DNA of 64,000 bases from Undaria pinnatifida (Eukaryota; Sar; Phaeophyceae; Laminariales; Alariaceae): assembly GCA_012845835.1 (NCBI GenBank), contig JABAKD010000021.1, forward strand, positions 16,444,543-16,508,542, written 5' to 3'. The stretch's first letter is position 1. Each line of letters starts with the position of its first letter. Below, piece after piece: positions 33,318 to 44,209 of the stretch. The notes under the pieces are model-generated. The model saw only the letters and a list, made by a program, of their open reading frames with translations, did not search any database and was not told the origin of the DNA. A program made the position numbers and the translations under genes.

Positions 33318-34347
33318 TCAACGTCTTCCACTGCGTACACGGCCATGCAAACGAGTTGTGTTGAAAGAGACTGCAATATCGCTAGGAGTAGAGGTACTCG
33401 GTAGGTTAAGACCGTGCACTGGGTGTTCCATGGCCAAGGGGTGTCGAAAGCCGATCGCTAACAGTGCGAAACCACTCGCCGCAAAGAGGCTAGAAAGGGT
33501 TTCCGTGGATTTCGGTGGCCCTAAGAGTATTCCTTCGTTGTTCGCTAAGAAATACGTCACGATAGTGAAGGACGACTTTGCCCGGTATGCATGGGTATAC
33601 TGTCTCGAGCGTAAGTCTGATGCTGCTGACGCCTTCAGGACGTTGTTGGCTGACGTGCGTGCTGGGGCGGAGTTCGGGGGCGTGTGTAGGCAGTATTGCG
33701 TAAAAGAGTAACTCACCATCGCAAAGAGTCCGGAGCTAAACGGTGTTGCCGAGAGAGCTCTGGGTATCATGCAGAACGCGGCACTTGCCGCGCGCATCCA
33801 AGCCCCCATCCTCTTCCCCCACGTCGAATTGCCACCGTCGGAGAACCTTTGGGCCGAGGCATTACACTGGGCGTGCGAAGCCTTGAACCGCACCGCGACC
33901 ACGTCCAACCCGGGCAGCAAGTCGCCGTACGAGATGAGGCATGGTAAGGCAGCACCCGCATCACTGCACCCGTTTCTTCGTCGGGGATATTGCCGCTGGA
34001 ACCGTCCGTCGGAGTCGTTCCCCAGGAGCGAGAGTAGCTTCTATCTCGGGCCGGGCATCGATCACCCTCGTTACTCATTGCGGATGGTGACACGGGCGAT
34101 CAACAAGATGGTGGAAATAAGGGACGTCACCTGGGAGGCCCCACCGGTCATGGAGGTGCCGCCGGTGCAACTGCAGCAACTGGCATCGCCGGAGCTGGCA
34201 GGGGTGCCAGAGCTGGGAGGGACGTCAGAACGGGGAGGGGAATCGGAGCTTGGAGAAACGGCTGAGCCGGGAGGGCTAGATGATTTCGATTCTGGCCCAG
34301 CGACTCGATTGCCGATGCCGGGGAGAGGAATCCTCCATCAACTTTGA
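33318..34347 (+). pseudogene. copia integrase
   Basis: Remains of the zinc-binding region (CTGCSMAKGCRKP) lead to the first catalytic Asp (VSVDFGGPKS) and DDFARYAWVYCL. The region that should hold the second Asp is shortened (RAGAEFGGVCRQYC). After one in-frame TAA (33709-33711) the third catalytic residue is present in SPELNGVAERALG. The C-terminal part continues to 34347 and ends in a Glu/Gly/Pro-rich tail. Loss of the second Asp and the stop make it inactive. Confidence 0.85.
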
Positions 34348-34728
34348 GTGGCTTCTCCGGCGGGGAGTGTGGGCAATGGTGGTCAAGGTGAGCGGGGTCT
34401 GTTGACGGTGTTAATCTGCCGGCCCCCGGCGCTACAACTGCCACATCAGGTGATTATTTGTCGACGGGGAAAAACCGGATGAGGTGTCATCATCGGACGA
34501 GAATGGTCCGGTTTCTACGATAGCGCGGACTGCAGCGCGCCAACTTGAATCGCGCCTAGTTGTACCTGGAGATGTAAAACAGCTGGAATTGACTAGAGCG
34601 CGAACGCGAGCGCTCAATCAAGACGCGTCAAGCATGGTGGGTGTGTTTGGGCCCGATGAAGGGGGCAAACTAATCCATGGGCTACTGGCGGTACAGGAGG
34701 TTACCCGTAAGCCGGGCGAGTTGCCTAA

Positions 34729-35655
34729 ATGTCTCGTCCCGGAAGCGGGTCGGAGCCTGTTTCGTACCCTGCGGCGTGCTCATCGGAGTACTCCGACGTG
34801 TGGAGGGAGGCAATGTCGAAGGAGTTCGATGGGCTCGTGGCGGCCGGAGCCTTTGCGGAAGTGGCTGAAATTCCTGGGGGATGCAATATCGTAAATGCCA
34901 AGTGCCTATACAAGTGGAAGGGTGATTTGCATGTATGGTTGATAGGGCAAAGGCCCGCATGGTAGCTATGGGGTACAGCCAGGTAGAGGGGGTAGACTAC
35001 TTCGAAACGTTTTCCCCTACGGCCTCCGCAACTTCGAACAGCTTGGTAGGGGCCATGGCATGTAAGCTAGACTTGTTACCTGAGGCACTTAGATGTAGAC
35101 CAGGCATTCATTCAGTCGGAGTTGGACACCGATATCTACTTTCGTCTTCCCCCGGTTGTGGAACAGTATCTGGCAAGGTAGTTCTCCTCAACAAGTCCCT
35201 TTATGGCCTGAAGCAGAGTGGTCGAGCGTGGTATCAGCTGTTGTCGTCAACTCTGGTGGAGTGCGGGTTCGAGCAATGCTTGGTAAATCCCTGTGTATTT
35301 CGTCTGATGTTTGCTGGTGACATTGTGGCGATGTTGCTTTTCCATGTGGACGACGTTGATATTGCAGTTACGGAGAAGGTGACTGAGGTGGTAGTTAGTG
35401 CCCTCAATCAGAGATTTCCCACCAAACATCTCGGGAAGGTAGAGTGGTACACGGGCAGTGAGTACAAGAGGGATCGGGAGAAAGGTACTTTGGAGATTTC
35501 TCAGACTCAGTCCATTCAGAGCGTACTGAGTCGCTTTGGTGTTTCGAAATCTAGCTCCATCCCCGCAACCCCTTCTTTGGACCTCAGGCACGCGAGCGAG
35601 GAGGAGACCCGAGATCGTTGGGAGCCTGATGTGGATCGCGAACCAGACTAGGCCC
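34729..35655 (+). pseudogene. copia reverse transcriptase
   Basis: The RT starts with SKEFDGLVAAGAF and NAKCLYKWKGD, shifts frame near 34950, then reads AKARMVAMGYSQVEGVDYFETFSP. The motif A region (DVDQAF, about 35092) lies in a different frame from its flanks, so two compensating indels surround it. KSLYGLKQSGRAWYQ follows in the main frame, and the catalytic block reads LFHVDDVDIAV, with His in place of the usual Tyr before VDD. The frame ends at 35651. Confidence 0.9.
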
Positions 35656-35809
35656 GATATCGTGCATGCATTTCGGGCAGTCGCCTAGTTTTCTCATGAT
35701 CCCAAGCCGATTCACTACAAGGCGGCGCAGAAGATACTCGAGTATCTGAATTCCACGTCGGATTTAGGGTTAACGTTCAGGAGGGATAGTGACTTGGAGT
35801 CGGTGCAAA

Positions 35810-36288
35810 TGGAGTTTGATTTAGAGACGTACGTAGACGCGGACTACGCCCACAAGGCGGAGGACAGGCGTTCCGGTTCTGGTGTAGCTATTTGCTGCGG
35901 GGGTACGCTAGTGTCCTGGTGATCTAGGACACAGAAGTGTGTCACCCTATCTACCACTGAGGCAGAGTATGTAGCAATGGCAGATGGGGTCAAGGAGGCC
36001 CTATATATGAGGTGTATACTGGAATTTCTGACGCCCGGTCTGGAGCCGATGAGCATCAGCGTGTACGAAGACAACAAGCGGGCGATAGGCTGAGCTCAAA
36101 ACCCCTTGAGCTCGTCCAACAGTAAGCACATTGACGTACGGTACCATTTTCTCAGAGAGCTGGCTGCCAGTGGTGACATCTCAGTGCAGTATCTTCGAAC
36201 GGAAGATCAGCATGCGGATATCCTGACGAAAGCTATTGGTAGGGAGAGTTTCGAAAGACACCGCGATTTACTTCTGGGCAGGAGTTAG
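35810..36288 (+). pseudogene. copia RNase H
   Basis: YVDADYAHKAEDRRSGSG (first catalytic Asp), then LSTTEAEYVAMADGVKEA (catalytic Glu) and SNSKHIDVRYHFLRE, ending ADILTKAIGRESFERHRDLL. In-frame TGAs occur at about 35922 and 36092. Standard copia C-terminal order. Confidence 0.9.
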
Positions 36289-36416
36289 TATTCAATTTTT
36301 TCCTGGTCTTTCTTGTTGATCCCGTTATTGGAGGTAGGCTTTAATGGTAGGCGGTTCGATCTACGTGTCCCTGATAGCCACCGTGTCAACGCCTTGTCTT
36401 GTTAGTTGATACACCT

Positions 36417-36424
36417 AGAGAGGG
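36417..36424 (+). promoter_or_regulatory. polypurine tract of the copia element
   Basis: AGAGAGGG abuts the 3' LTR start at 36425, the expected place for plus-strand priming. Confidence 0.6.
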
Positions 36425-36863
36425 TGGTAAATTTAGCTTATATCAACCAATATTGTGTGGTACTCGGGGGTATTACGGGATGTACAGTAGCCCAGGAACA
36501 ATAATTGGAACGTCTGTTGACTAAAGCGAACGGGACATTGCGGGGCATCCGACACAGTGAGAAGTGTTACATTGTGGCCACTTGATGGGCAGTGTATTTG
36601 TGGTTTGGGGAGGTACGGGGGATTGTGGCTCGTGGGCGAGCGGGGTGGGGAAAAGCTTGTGCCCCCCTCCATCTCACTCTTCTTTACACCCACCTCTCCC
36701 CGTCTTCCCTCCGTTTTCGCTCGGGTACTGCTGAAATGTTCATGACATAAACACCATTTTCATTTTTATCTCGGGTATACTGTAGAGGGCGGTACTTTAT
36801 CTAAGAACACAGCTCGGGGCTGTTGTTGCTACTCTGTCTCCTGAAACTCACTGTCATCGAATA
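36425..36863 (+). repeat. copia 3' LTR (439 bp)
   Basis: Starts TGGTAAATTTAGCTTATATC and ends TCATCGAATA; same order throughout as the 5' LTR, including TTGTGGTTTGGGGAGGTACG and CTCACTCTTCT. Followed directly by CCGCT. Confidence 0.93.
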
Positions 36864-36868
36864 CCGCT

Positions 36869-37560
36869 GTCCACTGTTTGCGCCACGCATCCACCGGCTT
36901 CGGGTCTGATCTCTTCACGGACCCGCGATCGCGCTGCCGCCGCCGCGGGAACCCCCCGACCTACAGCAGACTATGGGTTCGGACGCCGTCCGAAACCAAC
37001 CGTATCCTGAAGACCTACATTCACCCGTCGACCGCCCACGACCCTATCCGGGGCCCAACCAAGGCTTCCTCTGAAGACAATGCCCCCAGCTGCCGTCCCC
37101 ACGCCGCCCGCGTCACCCGCACCAACCCCATCAAGGCCAGCCCCTCCTTCGACGTCTTCTTCGACGTCCCCATCAACAACGACGCTTCTTCTCCCGAATC
37201 CTGTTGTCGACCTCAACAACGCCCCCCTCCTCCTCGCCCGCGTTGAGCGCTACACCTACAGAGACAGGGCGCGGGAACAACGCGCAGAGCCCGTGTGCTA
37301 CGCCGCCATCCGCTTCCTATCGTTGGGTTCCCCTTTTCCGCCGCCGGCTGACCTCTTGGATTTCATCCCCACGGCCCAATGCCCACAACTTGCCGACGTC
37401 CTCGCTCTTGCCACCAAAGGCAGACTCCACCGCACCGACGACGAAACAGCCCTCCTGGTCCAACGACCGCCCACATCCCAACCCGGGAACAGCCTCCCGC
37501 CATCCGCACCCTATTTCCCCCGCGTCTACGCTCCAATGCTGATGCGCCCCTGAATGCTGA
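36869..37560 (+). pseudogene. Ty3/gypsy pol linker (resumes after copia)
   Basis: The frame interrupted at 30964 continues here. It is Pro/Ser/Thr-rich, then reads VVDLNNAPLLLARVERYTYR and DFIPTAQCPQLADVLALATK, a conserved spacer before the integrase in this gypsy lineage (from memory of related elements). One in-frame stop lies near 37008. Confidence 0.8.
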
Positions 37561-39000
37561 ACACATGCCACGCCGACACCTCCCTACACCTTGCAGTTTC
37601 CCGGACGGTGCGCATGCTGACACGGTTTTACTGATGGATCGGCATGGACGCTGGTGGATCGGCCGCTGCTTTCACTGACAGGCGCGCAAGACCTCCCGAC
37701 ACACCATTCGCTGGCCGACCCTCTCCCTCCCTTTACCCAACGGCCCTGGCATCACCGTCAGCGTCGACTACTTCGGGCCCCTACCTCTCACACCGCGCGG
37801 GAACGTGCAGATCCTTATATATACCGACCGTTTCAGCCGCCGGGCCGACAAGTTCGCTGTTTCTGCAGAGAACTTCACGGCCGCCGGTTTTGCCGATATC
37901 CCGCTTAACGAGAACATCTCTCTCTGGGGGTGCCCGGTGACGCTCCTCTCCGACAATGGCCAACAATTCACCTTCTAGCTGGCGACCATCGTCTACGACC
38001 CAGTTGGCATCCGCAAGGTCAACACCATCGATTATCACCCCTGCACCAATGCCGACGTCGAGCGGGTCAACCATGTACTGGCGCAGATGCTCTCCATGGT
38101 CGGCAACGAGACGCAAACCAACTGGGACGTGCTACTGCCGCACGTATCGATGGCCTACAACAGCTCTGTCAACGCCGACACCAGACTGGCGCCCAAGAAG
38201 ATCCACATCGGCCGCCTACCCCGCCTTTCGCTCTCGGTTTTAGAACCCGAAAACATCGGCGGTCACCAGAGCATAGATCGCGACCACCTGGTCTACATCA
38301 ACCTTTCCACCGACCGGCAACAACGCGCCTACTCCCTCGTCCGCGAGCTCCACCGACTCACCGTCTCGCGTCTACAACGCCGCAACGCGCTCATCATGGC
38401 CACCCTCCTCGCCTCCTCCCCTTTCTCCGTTGGCAGCTGGGCCTGGGTCTACAACTCCGCCCCCTCTATCCGTCAGGGTGTCAAGGAGGGCACCGACGCA
38501 ACCGTTCTGAAGACGAAGCTCCCGTTGAACTGGAACGGACATTGTAAGATCCTCGCGGTAGGTCCGACTGTCGCCTCCGATACCCCCGACAACCGCCACC
38601 TACAAGACAAGCTACTCTTCCTCGATGTACCTTCAGACCTTCCGGGACGGGACTCCAAACCACGGTTCTCTGTCAAACGATTCAAGCCCTGCCACAACCC
38701 CGACGACACCAGAGACATACTCAAGCACCTACCAGCGAACCTCACAACATACGTCCTCACAGCTTCCGCTGCCAAGCCCCCCCTACCACGTCACCCTCGA
38801 CGACGTCACTCCACTACCGGAGCGCATCGAGGTTGAGCAGATCACCGGCGACCAACTCGCACGCGGCCACGGCGGGGTCATCGCCGTCGTATACGAGACC
38901 CGTTGGACCGGACTCGTAAGCCCCTCGTGGGAATGCAAGCTTGACCTCCAACACTTCAGGCGCCATTTCTCACTCTACTGGTCCGGAGAGCCGACCTAAC
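37561..39000 (+). pseudogene. Ty3/gypsy integrase
   Basis: A damaged zinc-binding region (near 37570-37690, with a stop and indels) precedes the core. First Asp: VSVDYFGPLPL (about 37755-37790); second Asp: LLSDNGQQF (about 37945-37975), followed at once by an in-frame TAG (37975-37977); Glu: YHPCTNADVERVNH (about 38035-38070). The C-terminal domain reads DRQQRAYSLVRELHR, then GSWAWVYNSAPSIRQG. Frameshifts near 37800-37980 and 38780 break the protein. Confidence 0.88.
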
Positions 39001-39462
39001 ACCGTCAGACCAACCGCCTCTACCGCATTATCGCCGCACACCGCGAGCTCTCGCGATCCCAAGGCCAACGCTTCCTCACCCCCGGCTACACCCTGGTCCC
39101 CCGCGACCTTTGGCTTCGCAATTTCAGCAACTCCACCCTCCCCTCCGGGGCACACGTTTGGTACAAGGCACGTGACGGCCTCTGGTGGCTGGGCACGATC
39201 GCTCACCGCGGGCCACCGGACGTCTCTTTTCGACCCCCCCCGGACCCTTCCCCGGGTAGTTCCTACATCATCAGATTCCTAGACGACCCCGGCTCGATCA
39301 AGATCGACCTCCAGCCAGCTCGCGACACTACCACGCGGAACGCCGTCTCCAGATCGTGGTGCCTTCAACGCCATGGGCATGAGAGCGTATCCCGTGGGGT
39401 GCTACGGAACTCTGATGCTTCTGGCGGTGCCCCTACCGTTCCAACTCCCCCCCTTGGTTAGT
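39000..39462 (+). pseudogene. Ty3/gypsy C-terminal extension
   Basis: Continues as HRELSRSQGQRFLTPGYTLV, ending near GVLRNSDASGG and a stop at about 39460. It contains a Tudor/chromo-like stretch (VWYKARDGLWWLGTIAHRG) that could bind chromatin; that role is inference from fold resemblance. Confidence 0.6.
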
Positions 39463-40945
39463 TTCGGGTGTTTACCTGTTTTTGGAATTTCCACAGTAGT
39501 TTTGGCATTGGTTCTTCACGGTTAGCCTTCTACAATAGGTTTGAGAGTGGTTAGGCCTTTTTCCTATAGTAGGTTTGGGAATGATTCTTCATAGTCAGCC
39601 TTTAACCTGCATTAACTTCAGCGGTATTATCATGGTCATCCTTCCGACCTAGAGTGGGTTTTCTTCCTGTCTTCTCGTTTTTAGTCAACAACCATCACCA
39701 GGCTTTGGATTTGGTTTTGACACAGTGGTGTCCCTCGTAATACCTCCGCTTTTGGTCTGTTTTTCATGCCAGCGTTTGTCTCTTTTTCTCATCAATATCG
39801 ATTCCGCCTGTTCCACTCCGTGACAGCTGACAACTCATGGTGGTAAAGCGGTATATCTTCTGAAGTGCAGTATTTTAGGTACGCACGTCTGACGACCCGG
39901 TCTTTCTTAGCCCCACCCTGTGATGGCTATCGAACCAGAACTGTCTCGTACCTAGGGTGTGTTAAGGTGTTTTCTCCCCCTCTCTTTTTTTGTTTCTTCT
40001 TTGTTTTCTCTCCACCACCTCGGCCTCCGCTAGTCTCGTTTCGTTCAGGCTGCCGAACCGTGGTCATCTGTTTTTTTTTTCATTTGCGTTTGTACATCAC
40101 GATTCCTCCGCCGATACTCGGTTATTTGGCCTCTAGGCGCTTGACCTTTGTGTTGTATCCTGACCGCTGCCGGTGCCGCTTTGCCCTGACGGCATCGCCG
40201 AACTCTAGGTTTGATCGGGTTTTTGCGCGCTTTGCCAAGTAGGGCCCCGGTAGCCTTGCAGAATCGCAAAACCACCGAAATAGCGGCCATGATTTCTCTT
40301 TATTTTTTTCGTGTTTCCTTCGTTTTCGGGTCCCGCTAGTTTTCACCGCCCCGCAAGGCCACCTGATTCTCGGTAATCATATTCCTGCCACGGTTGATCC
40401 CCTTGAACTGAGCTCCAGGTTCCCGTGAACTTTCCAAACACGGCGGCAATTATGGTCTCCCCTTTTATGTGCCTTTTCGTTTCTTTTGTTTTTGTTTTTG
40501 TTTTTTATGTTTTTTGCGGTATACACCTTGCGTTGCCATTCTACGCTATATGACGCGTCAATCGCCCCCCCATGTAGGCGTGTTTGTGGCATGCTAACTC
40601 CTGTTGCTCAGCGCTGCTGACATTTTCTCTATGTGGGACGAGTCAGGTCGATCCACTCGCGTACCTCTTCGGCTACCCTGACTTTATGTTCGTGTTGGTT
40701 GAGTAACGTTGCTACGTTAGCCGGTTTTAACAATCCCCCGACGTTGCACGGCCAACGCTTCCCCGACCGTTCGTCCTCTACAACCTGAAGGCCTTCTCTT
40801 AGATGTTGTATACGGCCCGACATCAGAGGTTCCAGCGCGATAGGTCAGCGGCAAAGTATATGTTATTGTGTGTCCCGTGCTAACTCTAAGCTCCCCGCCT
40901 CTCTGTGTTACGATGTACGATGAGTCAACAGCTCTATCGTATGAT
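39463..40945. other. T-rich sequence, probably gypsy 3' region; no gene
   Basis: T-runs and GGTTTGG/AGGTTTG repeats dominate. With the gypsy 5' end missing, no LTR can be delimited by comparison. No exon is supported. Confidence 0.45.
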
Positions 40946-41418
40946 ACGTAAAATCCGAGAGCAGTTAAAATCGAATCATGCTTCCATGGTTTGAGATCCG
41001 ACAATAAAAGCGGTATGATATCGCCCTTCTGACGCATTGTCTTCGTTCCCCGGACCAAAAGCGAGAAAAATTGAGGGGACGATATCTCACCTGATGATTG
41101 TTCGGCTATGTTATCGTCGACGCGCACGACTCGGTCGGCGGCCAGGGGGCGGCCTCGGCTGACGGGGGCAGCAGCCACTTCACCGGTGACCACGCCAGCT
41201 CCGCGAGCAGCACCGACCGCCGTAGCCCCGCCCGAACCTTGACAAACTGGGCTACGGCTACCCCCGTCTCCTCCACCACCAGGGTCTAGGACCTGCCATG
41301 TGTAACCCAGGGCAGCCTGGGGGCGGGTACCGTGTGTGAGGCCTTCCGCGTCTGGACTGCGGATGTCACGGCCTGTGATGCGGGCTCACAAACAGAGTTG
41401 ATTCTCCGGCTGAACTAA

Positions 41419-41856
41419 TTGGTGACCACGTTGTCGCTGGCACCGGGCATGCCAAACGACTTGAACGTGCTCCGACAAGTGGAGGAAATCCGCAACACAA
41501 CCGTTAGGTCTGTCGAATTCCGGAATAGGCTCGCCTTCTCGGGTATTGCTGAGTACGCCGTGAGGGTGTCTTTGGCCAGCGGGCTGCTGAGGCAGTGCAA
41601 TGGGTGTGTTGTCCGCCCCGCCCCGGCGGACTTAACGGGGTTCACCGCGGCGGCCGTGGACAGCGGAACACCGCAGCAGGGTGTCGTTGCGGGGGAATCG
41701 TCGAAACTGAGAGGAGACAGCGCGTCAGAAGGTGCAGAAGAATCACCTAGCACCACCGGGGAGTCGTCCGTGAGCGCTGCGGGGGGGGGGCAGCGAGTGT
41801 TCCCAAGAGCATACACAGTAACAGCTAGGACAACGCTGACTCCGTCGACCTCCTGA
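41419..41856 (+). pseudogene. N-terminal ORF of the YR element, unrecognised
   Basis: Begins near GMPNDLNVLRQVEEIRNTTV and then becomes Ser/Gly/Glu-rich. It could be the N-terminal domain of the recombinase or the remains of a Gag-like protein. An Ala/Ser-rich frame at 41098-41289 precedes it. Confidence 0.35.
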
Positions 41857-41886
41857 TATCGCCACACGCTCGTCACGAGGTGAGAA

Positions 41887-42580
41887 ATGCAGTCGTGGGT
41901 ACAACGATTTCCCGAGGCTAGATGTGGGGGAATCAGGGCTTATGGATGCGGGTTTGGGTTTGTACGTGAGCGGCGAAGGGGCACAAAAGGGCGCAGTTTG
42001 GCACGTTGGCCTCACGGGTCCTGCGACTACCCGTGTCGGCAGGTTTGGTGTTCAACTTCCTTCTCGGAAAAACATTGCGGAAGTCGGTAGAAGCGGTGGT
42101 GGTCTTGCCGACGCAGCAAATCCGCAGACATGCGCATTTCGAGGGGTTAACGAGTACATCTCTGCGGCTCCCGCGACTGACTGGGATTTAACTGCGGGCT
42201 ACCTGTTCCCGGTGGTGGACGGTAATGGGGAGAGGGGCTCTGTGGCATTCACTGCACCCCGCATGACCGCCACTTTGCAGGAAAATCTCCGCCCAGGAGG
42301 GTTGCCCGACCACTTCACGATGCACTCGTAGGAGGATCGCTTAGCAAGTCGCTCGCAGGTACGGCGGTAGACAAGATCATGAAGATTGGAGGATGGAAGA
42401 CCGAGCGCGTCGAGCGGTATTACATTGGGCAAACTACCAGAGCGGGGGAAAATTCGGAAAGGAAAGGACAACGCGACGGGGGTTCTCAGCGGGTGCGGGA
42501 CAGTAGCTACAAGATAGCCATAAACTTTCCGTTGTCCCAAGCCTTTCAGGATGATTTTGCCTTATGCAAGCAACGGTAAC
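41887..42580 (+). pseudogene. tyrosine recombinase of DIRS/Ngaro/Crypton type
   Basis: The order is: a helical segment (LGKTLRKSVEAVVVL) in one frame, then after a frameshift near 42107 CAFRGVNEYISAAPATDW and FTAPRMTATLQENLRPGG. Box II begins HFTMHS and then breaks: a TAG at 42329-42331 and a small deletion remove the residues that should follow, including the catalytic Arg of the H-x-x-R motif. The next frame continues GGSLSKSLAGTAVDKIMKIG, GWKTERVERYYIG, where Tyr is the nucleophile. The C-terminal tail ends at 42579. These enzymes cut and rejoin DNA through a 3'-phosphotyrosine; this copy lacks an essential Arg and cannot be active. Confidence 0.78.
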
Positions 42581-43968
42581 CGAAACATACCGAATGTATG
42601 AATGAGATGAGGCAAGACCTAGGCCTAGCCCAAAAAGTACACATTGATCGCAGACAACGGCACAATAAAGTATGGGTAGCATCACGGGCGGGGGCAGGAC
42701 GCCTAATCAAATTCAATATTTACATTAAATGACAGGCGAAGGAGCAGAAGAATACGACAGTAAAATCGGAAAGCAAAAAAAATCGAATCAGACATGTTTC
42801 CATGATTTGAGATCCGATGATAAAAGGGTTATGATATCGCCCTTCTGACGCATTGTCTTCGTCACCGGACCAAAAGCGAGAAAAACTGAAGGGACGATAT
42901 ATTATCTGACCATTCCTCCCACCCAGCTTGGCAGAAGTAGTTTCTTCAGGTACAACCTTTGCGAAGAGGCACCGTACTGAGCTCGGAGTTGTGAGCTTAG
43001 TGCGGGCGTTTATCCCGGGTGAGGACCTCTTGCTTGCGGCAGGAGGCCTCATCTAATCCAGTACTTACATTAAATGACGGGCCAAGGAGCAGAAGAAGAG
43101 TCTATTACAGTATTGTAGCCAAGCATAAAACTGTTGTATCTACGCAGCTGTCCAATAACACCAACACTGCACTAGGTCCAATAGCGCCGTTAGATTTACT
43201 GCATCAACACGTTCACGGACTTAGTCCAAAAACACTATTGCGCTAGAGGGGACGCTCATGTCCGCCAAGGTCGTCTCCACGCTGAGCACGAAGCCGCTCG
43301 GTCCCGACACCACCACCTGGTGCAACGGGATGGGGCACAACAAGAAAGGGTAGGAAAAGGGCTGATTGTAATGTACAGGAACAATAGTTAATCTAATTGC
43401 ACTTCCTTCCACCTTTTTTTTCATATGGGGGTTTGAAGTGGCCTCGTAATAGGGCGACGGCTCCTAGGAAATATTTGGCACTATCCTTAACGTACATTCC
43501 TAAAGTACCGTGGATCTTTTTGCCTTGCAGTAGCAACACAACAAGCGTTTTTGAATACCTAAGACATGGGAGTGGTTATCCGGGCAATAGAAAAGTGTGT
43601 AGTTCTTAGTTTTTGGTCGGTTTACCTCTGATGCAGGATGGATCTCCTAGAGAAGCCAAGTGCAACCCAACCGATGCCAAACCCACCCAACTCAGGACCA
43701 AGACGGCGATGGGGTGAGGGCTCCCTGATTTCTTCTTCGACGCTAGGCGGCAATGCTGGCGTGGTGCAGTGCATCCACCAAAAACGGATTGAGCGGATAC
43801 TGGTACAGTGGTATATATGTATCGCTTTGACATCGTAACAAATCGTTTCCATGGCGGCGGTGGTCCAGCGAAAACACACATGAAGCAGCTCAAAAGCCAA
43901 ACACAAATAGAGAACTCCCCTAGCGCTTCCTTCATATATCCATCCTTCATCCAACATATGACACTCAC

Positions 43969-44202
43969 CTGGAGGTTGCCGTCGACGGCATCTCTCCCTG
44001 ACAGCACGTCCGTCTTGGTTTCGCGTTCGGCCGTTCCTTCCATCTCCAAGCCGGTATGTCCCCGAGGTAGGCCCCTTCCGATGTTAGTCGTGGGTCCGGT
44101 GTCGTGCGGCTTCAAAGTGGCCAAGAGGGCACGACCAAATACCTCGTCAAGGACAGCTCGAGTCACCTTTCCAGTGACGCGCCTTCCCACAGGATCTGGG
44201 AC
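43969..44202 (-). CDS. host gene exon c (unrecognised), minus strand
   Basis: Acceptor after a T-rich tract (TTTTTGACGAAG) and a perfect donor CAG|GTGAGT; 234 bp, 78 codons, phase 0 at both ends. Reads VPDPVGRRVTGKVTRAVLDE, VFGRALLATLKPHDTGPTTN and IGRGLPRGHTGLEMEGTAER, hydrophilic overall. It matches the phase of exons a and b upstream. A possible next exon (about 43627-43760) encodes a hydrophobic stretch, HPIAVLVLSWVGLASVGLHL, ahead of a donor AGAG|GTAAAC, which would add a membrane segment. No family recognised. Confidence 0.55.
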
Positions 44203-44209
44203 CTTCGTC

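Larger units (their letters stand above)
30960..36868. other. 5-bp target-site duplication CCGCT flanking the copia element
   Basis: CCGCT is present at 30960-30964, immediately before the 5' LTR, and again at 36864-36868, immediately after the 3' LTR. Removing the element plus one CCGCT restores an uninterrupted gypsy reading frame. Confidence 0.92.
40949..43110 (+). mobile_element. Ngaro-like element with split direct repeats and tyrosine recombinase, internally deleted
   Basis: Two repeat types are arranged A1-interior-B1-A2-B2: A1 40949-41095 and A2 42761-42910 share GAGATCCGA, ATATCGCCCTTCTGACGCAT and GGACCAAAAGCGAGAAAAA; B1 42690-42760 and B2 43036-43110 share TTACATTAAATGAC and AAGGAGCAGAAGAA. 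This is the arrangement known from Ngaro and PAT-type YR retrotransposons. Only a tyrosine recombinase is recognisable inside (1.6 kb); no RT or RNase H is seen, so either these were deleted or it is a distinct short type (Crypton elements have YR only but normally lack such repeats). Confidence 0.68.
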
